A DNA stretch of 64,000 bases. Source: Macrocystis pyrifera (lineage: Eukaryota; Sar; Phaeophyceae; Laminariales; Laminariaceae). Position numbers and translations under genes: made by a program. Shown one piece after another: positions 33,671 through 46,033 of this stretch. The notes beneath the pieces are model-generated. The model saw only the letters and a list, made by a program, of their open reading frames with translations, was not told the origin of the DNA and ran no database searches. The stretch lies in assembly GCA_031763025.1 (NCBI GenBank), contig JASSKH010000015.1, positions 868,001 to 932,000 of the forward strand, written 5' to 3'. Numbering within the stretch: position 1 is the first letter of the stretch; each line of letters opens with the position of its first letter.

Positions 33671-33859
33671 AACGAGAGAAAACAAATTGCGCCGCCTGCG
33701 GCCGTTGGATTAAAAAAAAGAAAAAATCAAACATGTTTTCCCTTTTTTCCCACAGCGGCGGTACGAGGATATTGTCGGCTGTTTTTTTAAAACAATAATT
33801 TTGAAAAAAAGCTTTCGGACTTTGCGTTTCCATTGGCATAGGTCTAAGGCACACGACAT

Positions 33860-34183
33860 TTTTTTTTTTCTAATCATCACTTTTACTTTCCAGCCTAACT
33901 CGTAGGAGGTTTTACCCTCAGCGGTCTTCTTCTGGACAAGCCGTGGTCACAGGTGTTGTCCCTTCTCCCCCCCGGTACGTGCCTGTATTTTTTGTCGCGC
34001 ATAGGGTTCAGCATTCCCACTGCTCGTCGATTTTCATCAATGTACAGCTAACTCACGCTCTCGCGCTTTCCGCTAGTCAATTTCGTGCAAGAAAAAGTCC
34101 CTACAAGGATGCACTCGGTGAGACTCGAACCCACGAAATTGATCTTGATAGGCTCGACGACCACCTGCCAAGCCACCGGGGAT
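33860..34183 (-). mobile_element. tRNA-derived SINE, copy 2
   Basis: On the - strand the head ATCCCCGGTGGCTTGGCAGG and GTGGGTTCGAGTCTCACC carry pol III A and B box patterns; the body matches copies 1 and 3 and ends GTGATGATTAGA plus an A run. ACGACAT flanks both ends (33,853-33,859 and 34,184-34,190), a perfect 7-bp target duplication. Confidence 0.88.
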
Positions 34184-34220
34184 ACGACATGTTGAACTTG
34201 TATTAGCACTCCCTCTCGTC

Positions 34221-35228
34221 CTACTTGGTGCGCACCATATTGATCTTGTAGCGCCCTTTCTTGGTGATCGTTATGTCCACTACCGTCACTCGCCCGCTGC
34301 CCCTAACAGTAACGACATCGCCTTCTTTGACCTCCGACGTCCCCGACTTGGCGGTTTTCCAGTTAACCAGCACCAGACCGCCTTTTATTGCCGCGGACAT
34401 CTTGCTGCGGCTCATGCCCATGCCAGCGCTGGCCACCGAATCAAGGCGTAGTGAAGCCTCAACCGTGTTCACGTCCTTTAGCTTTGCAGGGCGCACGGAT
34501 AGTTCCTCCATTAATATCCTGCGGACCTTAACGGTCACGCTTCTCACGCTCGTCAAGCTCTGGCAGAGGTGCTCCGCCATGACCGGGTCAACCAGCACCT
34601 GAGCCCCCCGCTCTCCCTGAACAATGATGTCGCCTATCCCTCCCCTGGTGATGCCTGTGCCCAGAATGGAACCCAAAAAGTCTCGATGATTCGCCATGTC
34701 AAACAAAAACTGTCCCCCTATCTCCAGCGCCTCCACCTCTTGCTCAATGGCGAAATCCCCCCCCCCCCCCCCCCCCCCTTCTCTACTAATGAACAGTCGT
34801 TGTCTCTCAGCCTGGTCATGCCCCCCCCACGACGAGATATCAACGTCCAGCAATGGGTCTAGGAGCTTGCGCATGATAGCAACGTCGGGGGGAGGTAAAA
34901 ATCCAGTCTTGAAAATCGACCAGTCACGAAGGGCGGAATCTGCTCCGTCTAGCAGCTTGGCCGCCGTCTCTTTCTCCATCCCTTCGTATTGGGCCTGCTT
35001 CAGAAGCTTGTCGAGCGGCAAAAGTCCGCCTCGCCTAGCTGCTAGCAGAGTTTGGGGGCGCGACGCACAACCTGTTCCTCCTCCTCCTGCTGACAAAACT
35101 CGTACCACTCCAGCTCCTCCAAGAAGCTGAAGGTCCGGACTTCGGGCCGCCGTCATCCCGCGATGGCAAGGAGGAACGAAGCCCCTGCAAAAGTAGCACG
35201 GGACTAGAGTAGCCGCAAGCATGCGCAT
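34221..35228 (-). CDS. Plastid photosystem II S4-domain RNA-binding protein
   Basis: A single uninterrupted frame of 335 residues runs from the ATG at 35,228 to the TAG at 34,221-34,223; the frame stays open upstream but without another ATG. The body matches the cyanobacterial/plastid PSII S4 family: WGGHDQAERQRL, a conserved DFLGSILGTGITRGGIGDI block, GERGAQVLVDP, SVTVKVRRI, and the C-terminal S4 domain TVEASLRLDSVASAGMGMSR-SKM ending TITKKGRYKINMVRTK. S4 domains bind structured RNA; the family is related to bacterial YlmH and linked to plastid function, but its exact role is not settled. The N-terminus (MRMLAATLVPCYFCRGFVPP) looks like a signal peptide ending at a Phe-containing site, as expected for a heterokont plastid preprotein. 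A 22-C run (34,757-34,778) encodes a poly-Gly insert after ISRE. TATA or poly(A) signals were not identified. Confidence 0.88.
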   Translation of the reverse strand: MRMLAATLVPCYFCRGFVPPCHRGMTAARSPDLQLLGGAGVVRVLSAGGGGTGCASRPQTLLAARRGGLLPLDKLLKQAQYEGMEKETAAKLLDGADSALRDWSIFKTGFLPPPDVAIMRKLLDPLLDVDISSWGGHDQAERQRLFISREGGGGGGGDFAIEQEVEALEIGGQFLFDMANHRDFLGSILGTGITRGGIGDIIVQGERGAQVLVDPVMAEHLCQSLTSVRSVTVKVRRILMEELSVRPAKLKDVNTVEASLRLDSVASAGMGMSRSKMSAAIKGGLVLVNWKTAKSGTSEVKEGDVVTVRGSGRVTVVDITITKKGRYKINMVRTK

Positions 35229-35380
35229 ATTTACTGAGGCCGCCAGGTTTTGACGATAGGGACGTCTGTCTACAGATGGAAATAACACAGTAGTAGAGTC
35301 TGACTCGTTGGCGGTTGGCGGTCATGCTGAAGTTGCTGGAAATACAACACATTTTTTCATTAGGTAATAGTATCTGCACA

Positions 35381-35690
35381 CTACAACTGAGTTTGCGACG
35401 GGACTGTCACTTCTGCGGGTTGTTGAGGACACAAAAATGCATCACACAAATACATCACCACGTAGCAGCTGCTTGCCTTTCCACGTGAGCCGTGAGCCGA
35501 GCCCAGTCGACCGCGAGGAGGAGATCGTGCTGTCGCCCTCATGGTAGCGATCACCAGCTTCGCCATGTACTCTTTGTCCTTGTCAACGCCCCGTGCCGCG
35601 ATGAGACAAGTCCACAGATACACACGCCGATGGGTCGCGACAACGTCGCCGATAAGGATGTCTTCCGATGAACAACAGGTATCATTATTA
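35381..35690 (-). other. Possible exon of an unknown gene
   Basis: The - strand frame here reads plausibly protein-like at its upstream end (DILIGDVVATHRRVYLW, then DKDKEYMAKLVIATMRA) before an Arg/Ser-rich stretch. I do not recognise a family. It could be an upstream exon of a gene overlapping the S4 locus or chance coding. Confidence 0.25.
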
Positions 35691-36460
35691 CTATTAATAT
35701 TATTATAATAACACAGAGTAGCTGCTTGAGCAGTTACTATTAATATTAAAAGGCACAGCGGCAGCAGCAGCAGGAGTAGCAGTACTGGTGCAGCCGGGGT
35801 GTGAGCTGCCAGTCAGTTTTGTTCCCCTCCACCTGTGCCGTGGTCCTCGTTTTCACACTCTTGTCGTTGGTGCTGTTGATCTCAGTATTCAGGTGTCATC
35901 GGTTGTCTGCAAAATACCAGTACCTGGTACCTGCCTGGTACCCTAATGTTCAAAAGGTGGGGCTGACTGCTTGCTGACTGCTGACAACGATGCACGGCTG
36001 TTACCCTGTGATGCTGCAATGTATGTCCTCCTCTTCTGTAGGGAGCTGCTCCGGTGACGCCTGACTTCACGACAGGAGTGGACGTCGCGAACGTAAATCT
36101 CTCGAAGCCAACCAGAGCGCCCCAAAGGTCAGCGTCGGTACATCGGCATGATAAACATCCCTCATGTCCATAGGCCACGTATCGGAGCAGATCGTAGTTT
36201 TGCGTGCAGCAGCACTACTACTACTATTACTATTACTACTACTGTTTGTACCTGGTGACTATTATTAATACCTGGTGACTAATTTTAATATTGGTACCAC
36301 GGGTACATCATTTGCGCGCTGACCCTCGCTCGGGTTCGCAGTGTCGAGCTTCCCCTTCGAGGGACTGCTGTATTATATGTAACATACGTACGTACAGCAG
36401 GAACGGATTTAGGGGGTTATGATGAGGAAAAACCTCCCGATGTTTGATACCAGGTACCGT
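35691..36460. other. Spacer with short AT-rich motifs, no gene supported
   Basis: It contains ACTATTAATA at 35,690 and 35,736, AGCAGCAGCAGGAGTAGCAG at 35,762 and two TACCTGGTA-type motifs (35,921 and 36,448). A - strand frame at 35,882-36,178 has no recognisable content. Confidence 0.35.
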
Positions 36461-36466
36461 GTACAT

Positions 36467-36805
36467 TTTTTTTTTTTTTTTTTTTTTTTCATCATCACTT
36501 TTACTTTCCAGCTCACTCGTAGGAGGTTTACCCTCGACGATCTTCTGGACAAGCCGTGGTCACAGGTGTCGTCCCTTCTCCCCCCCGGTACGTGCCTTTT
36601 ATTTTTTGTCGCGCATAGGGTTCAGCATTCCCACTGCTCGTCGATTTTCATCAAATGTAGCTAACTCACGCTCTCGCGCTTTCCGCTTATCAATTTTTTA
36701 TGCAAGAAAAAGTCCCTACGAGCATGCACTCGGTGAGATTTGAACCCACGAAATTGATCTTGATAGGCACGCGGACCACCTACCAAGCCACCGGGGACGC
36801 CGGAT
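36467..36805 (-). mobile_element. tRNA-derived SINE, copy 3
   Basis: On the - strand it starts CGTCCCCGGTGGCTTGGTAG, has the B-box region GTGGGTTCAAATCTCACC, and ends GTGATGATG plus a 23-A tail (seen as T at 36,467-36,489). TGTACAT flanks both ends (36,460-36,466 and 36,806-36,812), a perfect 7-bp target duplication. Confidence 0.88.
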
Positions 36806-36812
36806 TGTACAT

Positions 36813-38486
36813 GTATCATACTGGCTGTGCTCCTGTTTTGACTTACGACTACTTGTACGAGCATTGGTAGAAGTATGTTCTGTTGTTGGCAGGATGTACT
36901 TTTCTGATGTACCGATACGGGTGTACCAGCATACTATTAATAGCTACAGCATACTGACTGCAGTATTTTACCTGGTATAAATTTTGAAATACGTCAGCTG
37001 TGAGTTGTACATTTGTACTGCTGCACTGCACTGCTGTTTCTGTATCTTGTTGTGCTTGCCGTATCAGGTATCTGGCATCTCCGTACACTGACTGTACTGC
37101 TGTAGAGCCTCCATGAAACACCTACACTGCTTTCCCCCACTAAAAAAAATACATATACAGCAGTATTTATTGGGTTTATTTTGTGCTACCGATCTACGCC
37201 TGGAAGCACCACCACTCTATTTTTGTGGTACGATATTCCGCAATTGTACTCAACTCCAGCCTCAAACCTAAATGCGCAAGTGCACCACCCTGCGATAGAC
37301 TTTTTGGTGCTCTCACTACGGTGTGGCTGAGCGCCAGCAGTTTTCGTGACCCCTAGGCACCGCGACAGGATCGCCGAAGTTTGAGAAGGTGGTTCCAGGT
37401 CAATGGATTTGTTAAGAGCAGTACTCGTATATATACATGCGAATACTAAAATAAACACTCAACTATGTGACGTTTTTTTGTGTCTTAGCTCTACCACACT
37501 AAAAACACAGTGTTCGTTTTGTTCACTTTTATTTGTTTTTGCAGGTCCGTCTCAAGCCTATCACGGCGTCGGTGACATGAATCCCTAAGTCGATCAACCT
37601 GGAATACCTTCCGTGCCTGTGTACAAGAGCAAGAAAGAGCACACGGTCAATCTTCGGCAAATTATTAACGTTTTCCACCGCGACAGCTGTAGTGGCCCTG
37701 AAAATTGCCTCAACTGGCGGTGCGATTGCTGAAGCTTAGGTAGCGGCTGTGCAAAGCATAAACTGCGTGACAGCGGCGGTGCATCGAATGCATCCAAATC
37801 TGGCACGACAAAGGCCTTACCAACTACATACAGATCAGACTACTATTAATAAAGTATCGTGACTTGGTTGAGCTTCTCCGGGCATGGTGTTTCTCATTTA
37901 GAGGCTTCGGTGGGACGCACGGCGGCAGTGAAACAGCGCAGAGTGCTGAATGATCCTAAATCCAAAGGGATTTTCGAGGGGCTGGTTTTGACCGAACCCC
38001 CTTTTTCAATTATATTTGACGTTGTAGGCTGTACCTAGTTTTTTGTTTTGTGGGCAAAGCAACACAGGTGACTAGCTAATAAGGCCACGGAGGATCTTAT
38101 CCACCCCCCATCCCCGGGTTTGCGATGAAAAAACGGCAGTTTTCTGGTCTCTTGGCGACTTATTGGAATTATGACAACATAATCAGCTGACGTACCCGGA
38201 AAAAGTGCGGCCAGGAAAATTACCCTCTTAAGGTTAGGATTAGGGTTCGACACACCAAGACCGCGGTTTGATGCTTTAGTCGTGCCGCCGATCGCCGATT
38301 TCAAGGTGGCACTCCTCTCGCACAGCATACCAGGTAGATGTTATACCCGCTACAAGGCGGTGGTCCAGACCACGAAACCCAGCGATGAAGACGACTTTTT
38401 ATTCGATACTCTCATACGCCTCGGCTTGGACGCTGCTCTTTGTGTTTATATGGTGTTTATATGTGCTCCCATGTCAGATCGAGTAG
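36813..38486. other. Spacer, no gene supported
   Basis: Short frames on both strands lack recognisable content. The frame 38,282-38,336 (+) before GTAGAT could be an exon (VPPIADFKVALLSHSIP) of the gene holding the exon at 38,487, but its phase connection was not established. Two ACTATTAATA motifs (36,934 and 37,842) and TACCTGGTA motifs (36,969 and 38,328) are present. Confidence 0.35.
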
Positions 38487-38584
38487 GTGGGTCGGCTTGG
38501 ATGGACTGAGTGATCGCACGAAAGGATCCCTCATTCCGGAGACGTTGCAGGGAATGGAGAACGATGAGGAGTTCCAGGTCGTAG
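38487..38584 (+). CDS. Probable internal exon of an unknown gene
   Basis: It is bounded by GAGTAG on the left and a consensus donor, TAG|GTAAGT, on the right. The frame WVGLDGLSDRTKGSLIPETL followed by QGMENDEEFQVV has balanced composition and looks like real protein, but I do not recognise the family. Partner exons were not found with confidence. It could be a 5' exon of a gene lying upstream of the radical SAM gene. Confidence 0.35.
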
Positions 38585-40181
38585 GTAAGTTCAAGCGGTA
38601 AGTGCAGTATGTAAATCCAGTACGTATGTCCACTACGTAAGCCCAGTGTAGTTATGCTCAGTCAGAGCTTCGGTACGGTGAACACTGCTCTATGAGTATC
38701 GTAGGGGTATGGTTCAAGGAAGTCGTCCTTACCCTGTGGTGTCGCCAACTGGCTGGAGGGGTGCCATGTGTGCACCGTACGTATATACTCTACTCTAGTG
38801 CTGCGCTGCTGCCCCAATAGCTGTTGCCTTTCTACTCGAGCAATCCTTCAGCGCGAAACCGACCCGTTATGTGGTCGACGCCACTGCACTACAGCTTCAT
38901 ACACTATTGATAACTATTAATAGCTGATAACATTTTGGTCGAAGCTGTAGCAAGGAATGCGTTTGCCAGGATTCGGCCATATAGCATGTAGCAAGGTAGA
39001 TACATACCAGGTAGCTTTTTTGTTTTTTCGCCAGATTTTCCGTAGCAATAGTTTGCGAATGTCCGACCATGTGACGAAGAGGCTGTTCTTGGACAGGATT
39101 GCTATCGTACCATCGTATGATGTTGCTGATTTCTTACCGAGAGCGTGGGTATGAGCAGCGGGGCAAAGAGGATAGCAAGGACAGCACCTGATTTTTTATC
39201 CAGTCGCACGCCCTGCAGTACTGCAGCAACCGTAGCGGCCGTCTTTTTGTCCTTGTGAGTTATCAACGGGAATTGACCAAGTACAATTCTAGAGGGGGAA
39301 AATGTCAATGGATTGGGCCGACACCAGGCAGCCAGGGTTGCAGGGTGTGATAGTGTGATAGTGTGATGCATAAGGGATGTGTCCGAGTGGAATGCAAGCA
39401 GTTGCACGGCACGCGCGGAGCATGGTATTACTTTGCTATGACACTGCTGCACGCTCTCCTTCGACCATGAATGGTAAACATATTTGTAAAATTAATAATT
39501 AGTACAGCTGTGAGAGAGATGAAGGAGGAGGATTTCGTCGAAACTAATCATCTTTGCAACCTGTGTTTGATACTGCTGTAGTGATACTAGCCATACTAGT
39601 CATACTTAAATCGCGTGTACTACGGGTTTTGTTTAGGTACAGTCCGTATATGAGGAAGATAAAATCTGCTTGAGAGCCTGCAGAATTCAAGGATTGGGTG
39701 TGTCTGTTTGGAAAATGATGAAAATGATTTTCGAGGTTGCACGTCGCTTGTCACGAGTGGGCAATTTTTCCAATGTGTATTTCATTCCTGGTACTACTGT
39801 TTCATAAGTATATATACATATTTGGATACCATCATCATCGCTACTACTACCGAACAGCAGTAAATAATAAGGATATGTGTCTATAAATACCAGGCATGTT
39901 TTATATTTTAGAGAGGAGAATATCAATTGGGGCACGCGAGAACCAAATTCCTTTTGTATACCAGGCATTGCTACAGGATAAATGACATGCTAAATACTGG
40001 CTCGCAGACGGGTTTTGTGTGAGCTGATTCGTCATGCAGGATATATATGTTACGCCAGATATCGCTTTTCTCGTTTGTTGCTGCGCTATACGCACTGTTG
40101 GTCCCAAAAAAGTTGCTATATTACGTACTGCCCATGTGGTCTTATTGCGTCATGTTGTTTCCAGCTGCGAAATTGAGGAAA
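38585..40181. other. Spacer upstream of the radical SAM gene
   Basis: No further exon could be fixed. It should hold the promoter and 5' UTR of the downstream gene. A TTTCCAG at 40,158-40,164 just before its first coding block is a possible acceptor for a 5' UTR exon. Confidence 0.35.
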
Positions 40182-43100
40182 ATGGGGCAGCGAAAGCTGA
40201 CCATGGAGGAAAAGAAGATCCGGCGGCGAGCCCTGAAGGACAGGAACCTCCCTAGCTTCCAGCAGCACATAGAGGACCTGTGAGTAGTGACTAGCGAGGT
40301 GTGCGTGCAAGGGGGGTGATTGGGTGAGGAGGTGGCAGCACAATTGCTGCGATAAGAGGCACGGTAGTGGCCAAGCAGTGAATCGAACGTCAACGGCGAA
40401 ATTAAGCGGCGACACGGCATGGTAAAATCTCGGTGTTGTCTCGAAACGACAACGCCATGTACTAAAACACAACACTGCCTGTGATTTGCCTGATTTGGCT
40501 TCAAGATGGTCTTCCCCACTGGCACTCACTCTATTTTTGCAGGAGTATCAAGATCGGTCGCGAGAAGTCCACTATTTTCCAGCTCAACATCGGGCTTTTC
40601 TGCAACCAGGTGAAATACTATCATCGACGGCTATCATGTGCTAACGATTCCCCCGAGGCTGTCGAGCTGTACAACTGTATAGGCTATTAGCATCGCATGT
40701 CGCATACCAAGGAACATGGCACAGCCAGTCTGCCCTTTCTTGATTATGCGACAATATTGCGTTATATGTTTAATGTAGATGTACCTGATATGGACAGAGC
40801 AATAGTCCATTAATAGTATCAGTAGTAGTACAGTCGGCGATCCTGGCCTCGGTGGCCTTGTTGCATCGCAGATGCTGGAGTCTACGATGTACGTGACAGG
40901 CCGTAGTCCCTCCTGCTCCATCAGTTTCGTGGCTCCTTTGACACCTTGATCGGCCACGCCAACGGCTTATTGCGAGCGGCAAATGTCTAAACCGTACAAG
41001 TGCAACAGCCACATGATGCAGAGCGAAAGAGGGTTCAGGGCGGAGGGGGTTGTACTGAAAAGACCCGCCACAGCTTGGGCACGCTCGTAAGCCTTAAGTG
41101 CCTGTCAGGCAATTGCCTTCAACCCCACCGTGAAATACATTACACTGCCTGGTACAGCAGTAGGAACCTTGAGTAAAACTTACAGTACAGTAGTACCCGC
41201 TTACCTCAAATGACGCCAATTCATTTTGGTAGCGTGATTGGGTCTCAACAGGCCTGCAGCCACTGCCATGTGGAGTCTTCGCCCCAGCGGAAGGAAATGG
41301 CAACCAAGGAGGTCGCGGAGCGGTGCATGGAGGTGAGGTTGTCTTATCTCACGATATACTAGTATTTGTAGTGTTTGTAGTATTTGTAGTAGATAATCGC
41401 AATCACACACAGGATGCCATGGTTTGGGATCAACAAGACGAACAAGACGAGCAAAATGAACAAAACCAAGAGCACCAAGGGCAGCAACAGAGTCGGTAAA
41501 ACGACTCCAGCAAGGGACAGCAAGGAGGACACTCCAATCTCCACCCCGAGGCCATTAGCGACTTAAAAATCTGCAAACGGACAGGACGTAGATTTACCGT
41601 GCCGCCCTCCAGTGCTTGGGCATGATGTGCTTAGTCATGGTACAGGTAGAGGGATCCCCTCACATGCTTCGAACCGCATCATATATCATTACTGATACTG
41701 GTACATCGTACCGTTTCAGTAGTTGCAGTATAGCAGATATAATATTATTAATAGTGCATTAGCATGAATTTATTCAAAATAGCCTTTATTTGAAAATCCA
41801 AGCGCTGTTCATTATCTACTTTAAGTATGATGTAGCTAAATTTAACACCTTCCCGGCACGCCTTCCAGATAATCAAGAACAGCCCTAGCGTGACAACCCT
41901 GGACATCACCGGAGGGGCGCCTGAGCTCAACGACAACTTCCGATACATGGTGGAGCAAGGCCGAGCGCTAGATCTCGACGTTATCGATAGGTGAACCAAA
42001 TCAGTTTTCAGTTTTGCTGTGGCTGTGGCTGTGGCTGTGTTGAGTGCAGTTGTTACGAGCGACGCCAGTTGCTAGTTTGAACGGCCGCCTGTGCTGTATT
42101 GTTTTATTAATATTACGGTAGGGTATATTCTATATAGGGCAGACCATATTGCATTAATGCGTTGCTAGGGCATGGCTTACTTTCGAGGTGAGTGAAGGAC
42201 ATGCGCCGTTTGACCGAAAATATCAGACTTTTTTGTCACTCGTATGTTAAAGGCCTTCCACCAGCGACTAGCGCTCTTAATAGATTAATACTTGACCACG
42301 GGACTGCACTACTCGGTACAAATACAAATACCCACCAGCGCGAGTTGGTAGTCAGATCACTTGGAGCTGTTAGAGCTATTAGAGCTATTAGAGCTATTAG
42401 AGCTATTAGAGCTACTAGAGCTTCTTCGGTAGACCTTCCCTTGCGTGTATTTTCAGCGCTCTTACGGTGTTTCTGTAGCCGCGTCATCCAAGGTGCAACG
42501 ACTGGTTGTGTGGACCCTCATCCGGTTGTGATGTGCCTGCCTACGGGTCATTCAGGCGCGTTTTTTAGTCCCACGGCATTGTAATGTAATGTGATATAAT
42601 GTAGTGTAGTGTAATGTGATGTAATGTAGTGTAATGCTCTACCCGGCAAGGGCGGAATGCGATGTTGGGGTGGCGTCTTGTCATGTACCAGGGAGCGCAC
42701 ACCGCATACCGCATACCGCCTATTATCATATTGTAGTGTCATATTGTCATCTGTTCTCGTGCACAAGGTGGGGCTACTATAATAGTGCCGTGTAGTCTCG
42801 TGTAGCTTAGTGCAGCATACCGTAGTGTACCTGCAGAAGGGGGTGTAAGGTGTAATGCATGGTGTTTAAAATTGTACTCGAGTATAGGGTAGTGTAATGG
42901 ATGCCTCGGGCCTCGGATGGAAGAAAAGGATGTTGGTGTTGGTGTGTGCATGCAATCAGGAAAACAATCACACAATGAAGGAGCACATAGCTTTACTATT
43001 AATACGATCTAGTATAAATGCCCACAGTAAATGCTGAAATTACATGAATAAAGGAGTAGTCAGACAAGAGCATTGACTGAGGTCAGACCTTCCGAGAGGC

Positions 43101-46000
43101 CGTTGGGTTGGATGGGTCAAGTCCCATTACCGACAGAGCATTCGTTCTCTCAAGCTTCTAATAGTGCTAATATCTATGGCCACTGTCAATGTAAGTGTAG
43201 TGGCTACTATTTGTGCGGTACCACAGTAGTACCGATAGTAGTGTCTGTAGTTGTTGGACTGACCTGTAGCTTTCACTTTATGGTATTGTTAAATTGGAAC
43301 GAAAATGTCGCAAATGAGCTATATACCGGGTGTGTTCTTCCGAATGGATTCACTAGGCTGGACTATACTAGGATAGACTATACTAGGTAGATTCGACTTG
43401 GCTCGACGACTCGGCTAGACTACAGGTTATTCCTGGTAGACAAGACTAGAATGTTCGCCGCTGTTGACCGTCATGGTCGTGCCTAGTGTAATTGTTTCTC
43501 CCGTGCTGCGATCCTACCGATGTATGTATCGACACCAGGTGCAACCTGACAGTTCTTGAAGAACCGGGGCAGGAAGATCTGGCAGAATTCTTGGCTAAAA
43601 ACAAGGTACAGCGGGCATGGAAGGAAGCAAGGGAGGAAGGGTGTGGTATGATGCATAGCGATGGTAAAATTAGTTCCGTAGGTCGTGTTGCGTTCTAGAC
43701 GTCGCGCTTGACTATTCTACAAAACCAAGAGGCGTCAGTCCCTACGGATCACCATGGCAATGACAACGACAAGGATGTTTCTGGCATCGTTCTTTTTATG
43801 CTTTAAGCTGGTGCCGTCAGTTTTACCGCGGGGTTGAAAGCCATGGTGTAGGTAGGGTGATTGCGTCCCGCGTGCCCAGCGTGTTTTGATGGAAAGGTGG
43901 CACCTAAAGGGAAATGTGTGCCACCCGCTTCCACCATTGGCGTTCCTTGGCTGACTGAGAGACGAAAAGAGTCGCTGCCATCGCTGCCCGGGGGCGAGCA
44001 TATTTGCCGGAAAGACATATCATACCGTGGGCGCCAGCCCATGTTTTGATATATTGGCGTACTGCTGTAGTCATACTCTAGTTGTTGTCCTTGTGCGAGT
44101 CCCCCCTCCCCCCTCTCTTTATTTGCCCCGCTCGGATGCGCCCTTTTATACGTTTGTAGGTGCATGTGGTCGCGTCTCTCCCATGCTATTCGCCGAAAAA
44201 CGTGAACATGCAACGAGGCAGTGGGGTGTTTGATCGCAGCATCAGGGGCCTGATTAAGCTCAACGCTCTGGGGTACGGCAAGCCGGGCTCGGGGCTGAAG
44301 CTGGACCTGGTGTACAACCCGGTCGGAGGATTCCTCCCTCCCGAGCAGGTGAAAGCGATTTCGTCGCCCTCAAGCACATCCCGCATGGAGCGGCTTGCGC
44401 AGGGTTCACCCGGGATACCCCCCGACCCCCCTTCCCCAAATGAGGTCATTGGGCGACCATTGCGGCACCACATGATCAGCCTTGCGTTTTTGTCGCTGGT
44501 TAACCTAAAATATACCTGGTACCTGGAAAATCTTGTCCTCTTCCACTTCCAGTGTATTAGTATAGTACTCCGTATAATAATACAAAGGGCGCTTCTCCAC
44601 ACGGCCGTATTGGACGAGGCTGTGTAATATAATACGAAAATCGAGACCGTTCATGCGACGGTAGACTACTTACTGCGAAGGGATGCACTTGTAAAAGAAA
44701 GTGTGTGAGTGAACATGAAGAAAACACTGATTCAATAAACCAGCTACACTTCCTGCTTGCCGTCCAGCTATGAGCACAGCAGTAGCAGCAGCAGTAGCGG
44801 TAGTGCACGTGGTGAGGCGGACAGCAGTAGTAGAGTAGGATACTTATGATACTCGTCGAGCCATGCGGTCGTCAATAGTTGCAGTACAAGTACACAAAAA
44901 GCACATATTTCATAGATGCAGCAGCAGTAAAGATGCAGTCGGTCGCACCAACGAGTATGTTTGTTGGTGCAGCGGCAGCAGCAAGCAGCGATAGTAGGTA
45001 GTCTTCGTTCTAGTGTTTTGTACTGGTGCATGCATATCACCAACCCCGAGTTTTTGTATATGATCGATTTTATGCGATGTCCGATGTATTTTGCTTCATG
45101 TTGAACATGCGCAGGTCAGATATTCCACGTGTTGCGCAAAGAATTGTACAATCATTCCTTGGAGCGCCTGGAACCGGACTGTTGAGAAGAAAAAAGAGGA
45201 AAAAACGGTCCTTCCTATTGAGGCGCCTGCCTGTTACTGACTCAGGACTACTGAACTGTTGCACTACTGAACTACTGACAGTATTTAAACCCCGTGGTTG
45301 GTCAGGACACATTTTCGCCAAATCCACTGGCGCCAGCCCTTAGACGTCAACCAAAGAAACGTTGATGTCAGTATGATTATGATCCGCTTTTCATGTCGGC
45401 CAGTATGATGCCAAATATGTCCCGTTCGAGTATCAAGAGATGCTGCTGCCGGCATTGATGGAGAGAGAATTTCCGTATTTTAACTTGATTCAGCTCGGAT
45501 CGTGGCACACAGTGTTTTCTTGTTTGGTCCTTGACTGTACTCTCTTACATAGCTTGTACGAAGCTTTAAAGCTCTTCCGCTTCCAGCCGAGTCTATTTGT
45601 GTCTTCTTAATATCTTATTATTAGTCTTACTCCTATTAGTACCAACACCTGGTGATTAAATTATCATTTTTTTCTGTTTTTTTGTTTTGTTTTTGTTTGC
45701 GTTGAAGGCGGCGCTCGAGGCAAAATATAAAGAAGAGCTCGACGAAACATTCGGCATCCAGTTCAACAACCTCTTCACCATCACCAACATGCCCATCAAG
45801 GTACCTCCGTCTCAAGAATCGTAGGTCAATTTGCTTTGGTTGCTTTCATGGGTTCAGCTCTCTGTACACACTAGAAGTACTACGGCACGTCTAGTAGTAT
45901 TTTGTCACCGGTGGTCTTGTGCTGTTTTTTTTTTTTTGTGCTGGAGGAAAGGAGGAAAGGAGGGAGGTGCTGCCGCGTGGTTTGTTGCTGATGCTGTTGG

Positions 46001-46033
<33 letters not shown>

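Larger units (their letters stand above)
30811..33845. mobile_element. Three-kilobase inverted-repeat (foldback) element with two nested insertions
   Basis: The left arm starts AGACCTATGCCAATGGAAACG (30,811) and the right arm ends with its complement, CGTTTCCATTGGCATAGGTCT (33,845). The arms run inward at least to about 31,650 on the left and 32,468 on the right, roughly 800-900 bp each once insertions are removed. The left arm has a 78-bp tandem duplication (31,253-31,330 and 31,331-31,407). The right arm is interrupted at 33,228-33,670 and 32,503-32,681. The loop (31,650-32,468) has no recognised gene. Short frames inside the arms are not supported as genes. Confidence 0.8.

Noticed and set aside
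34221..35288. Longer start for the S4 protein at 35,288
   Set aside because: That position is GTG; the first in-frame ATG at 35,228 begins a signal-peptide-like sequence, which suits a plastid protein.
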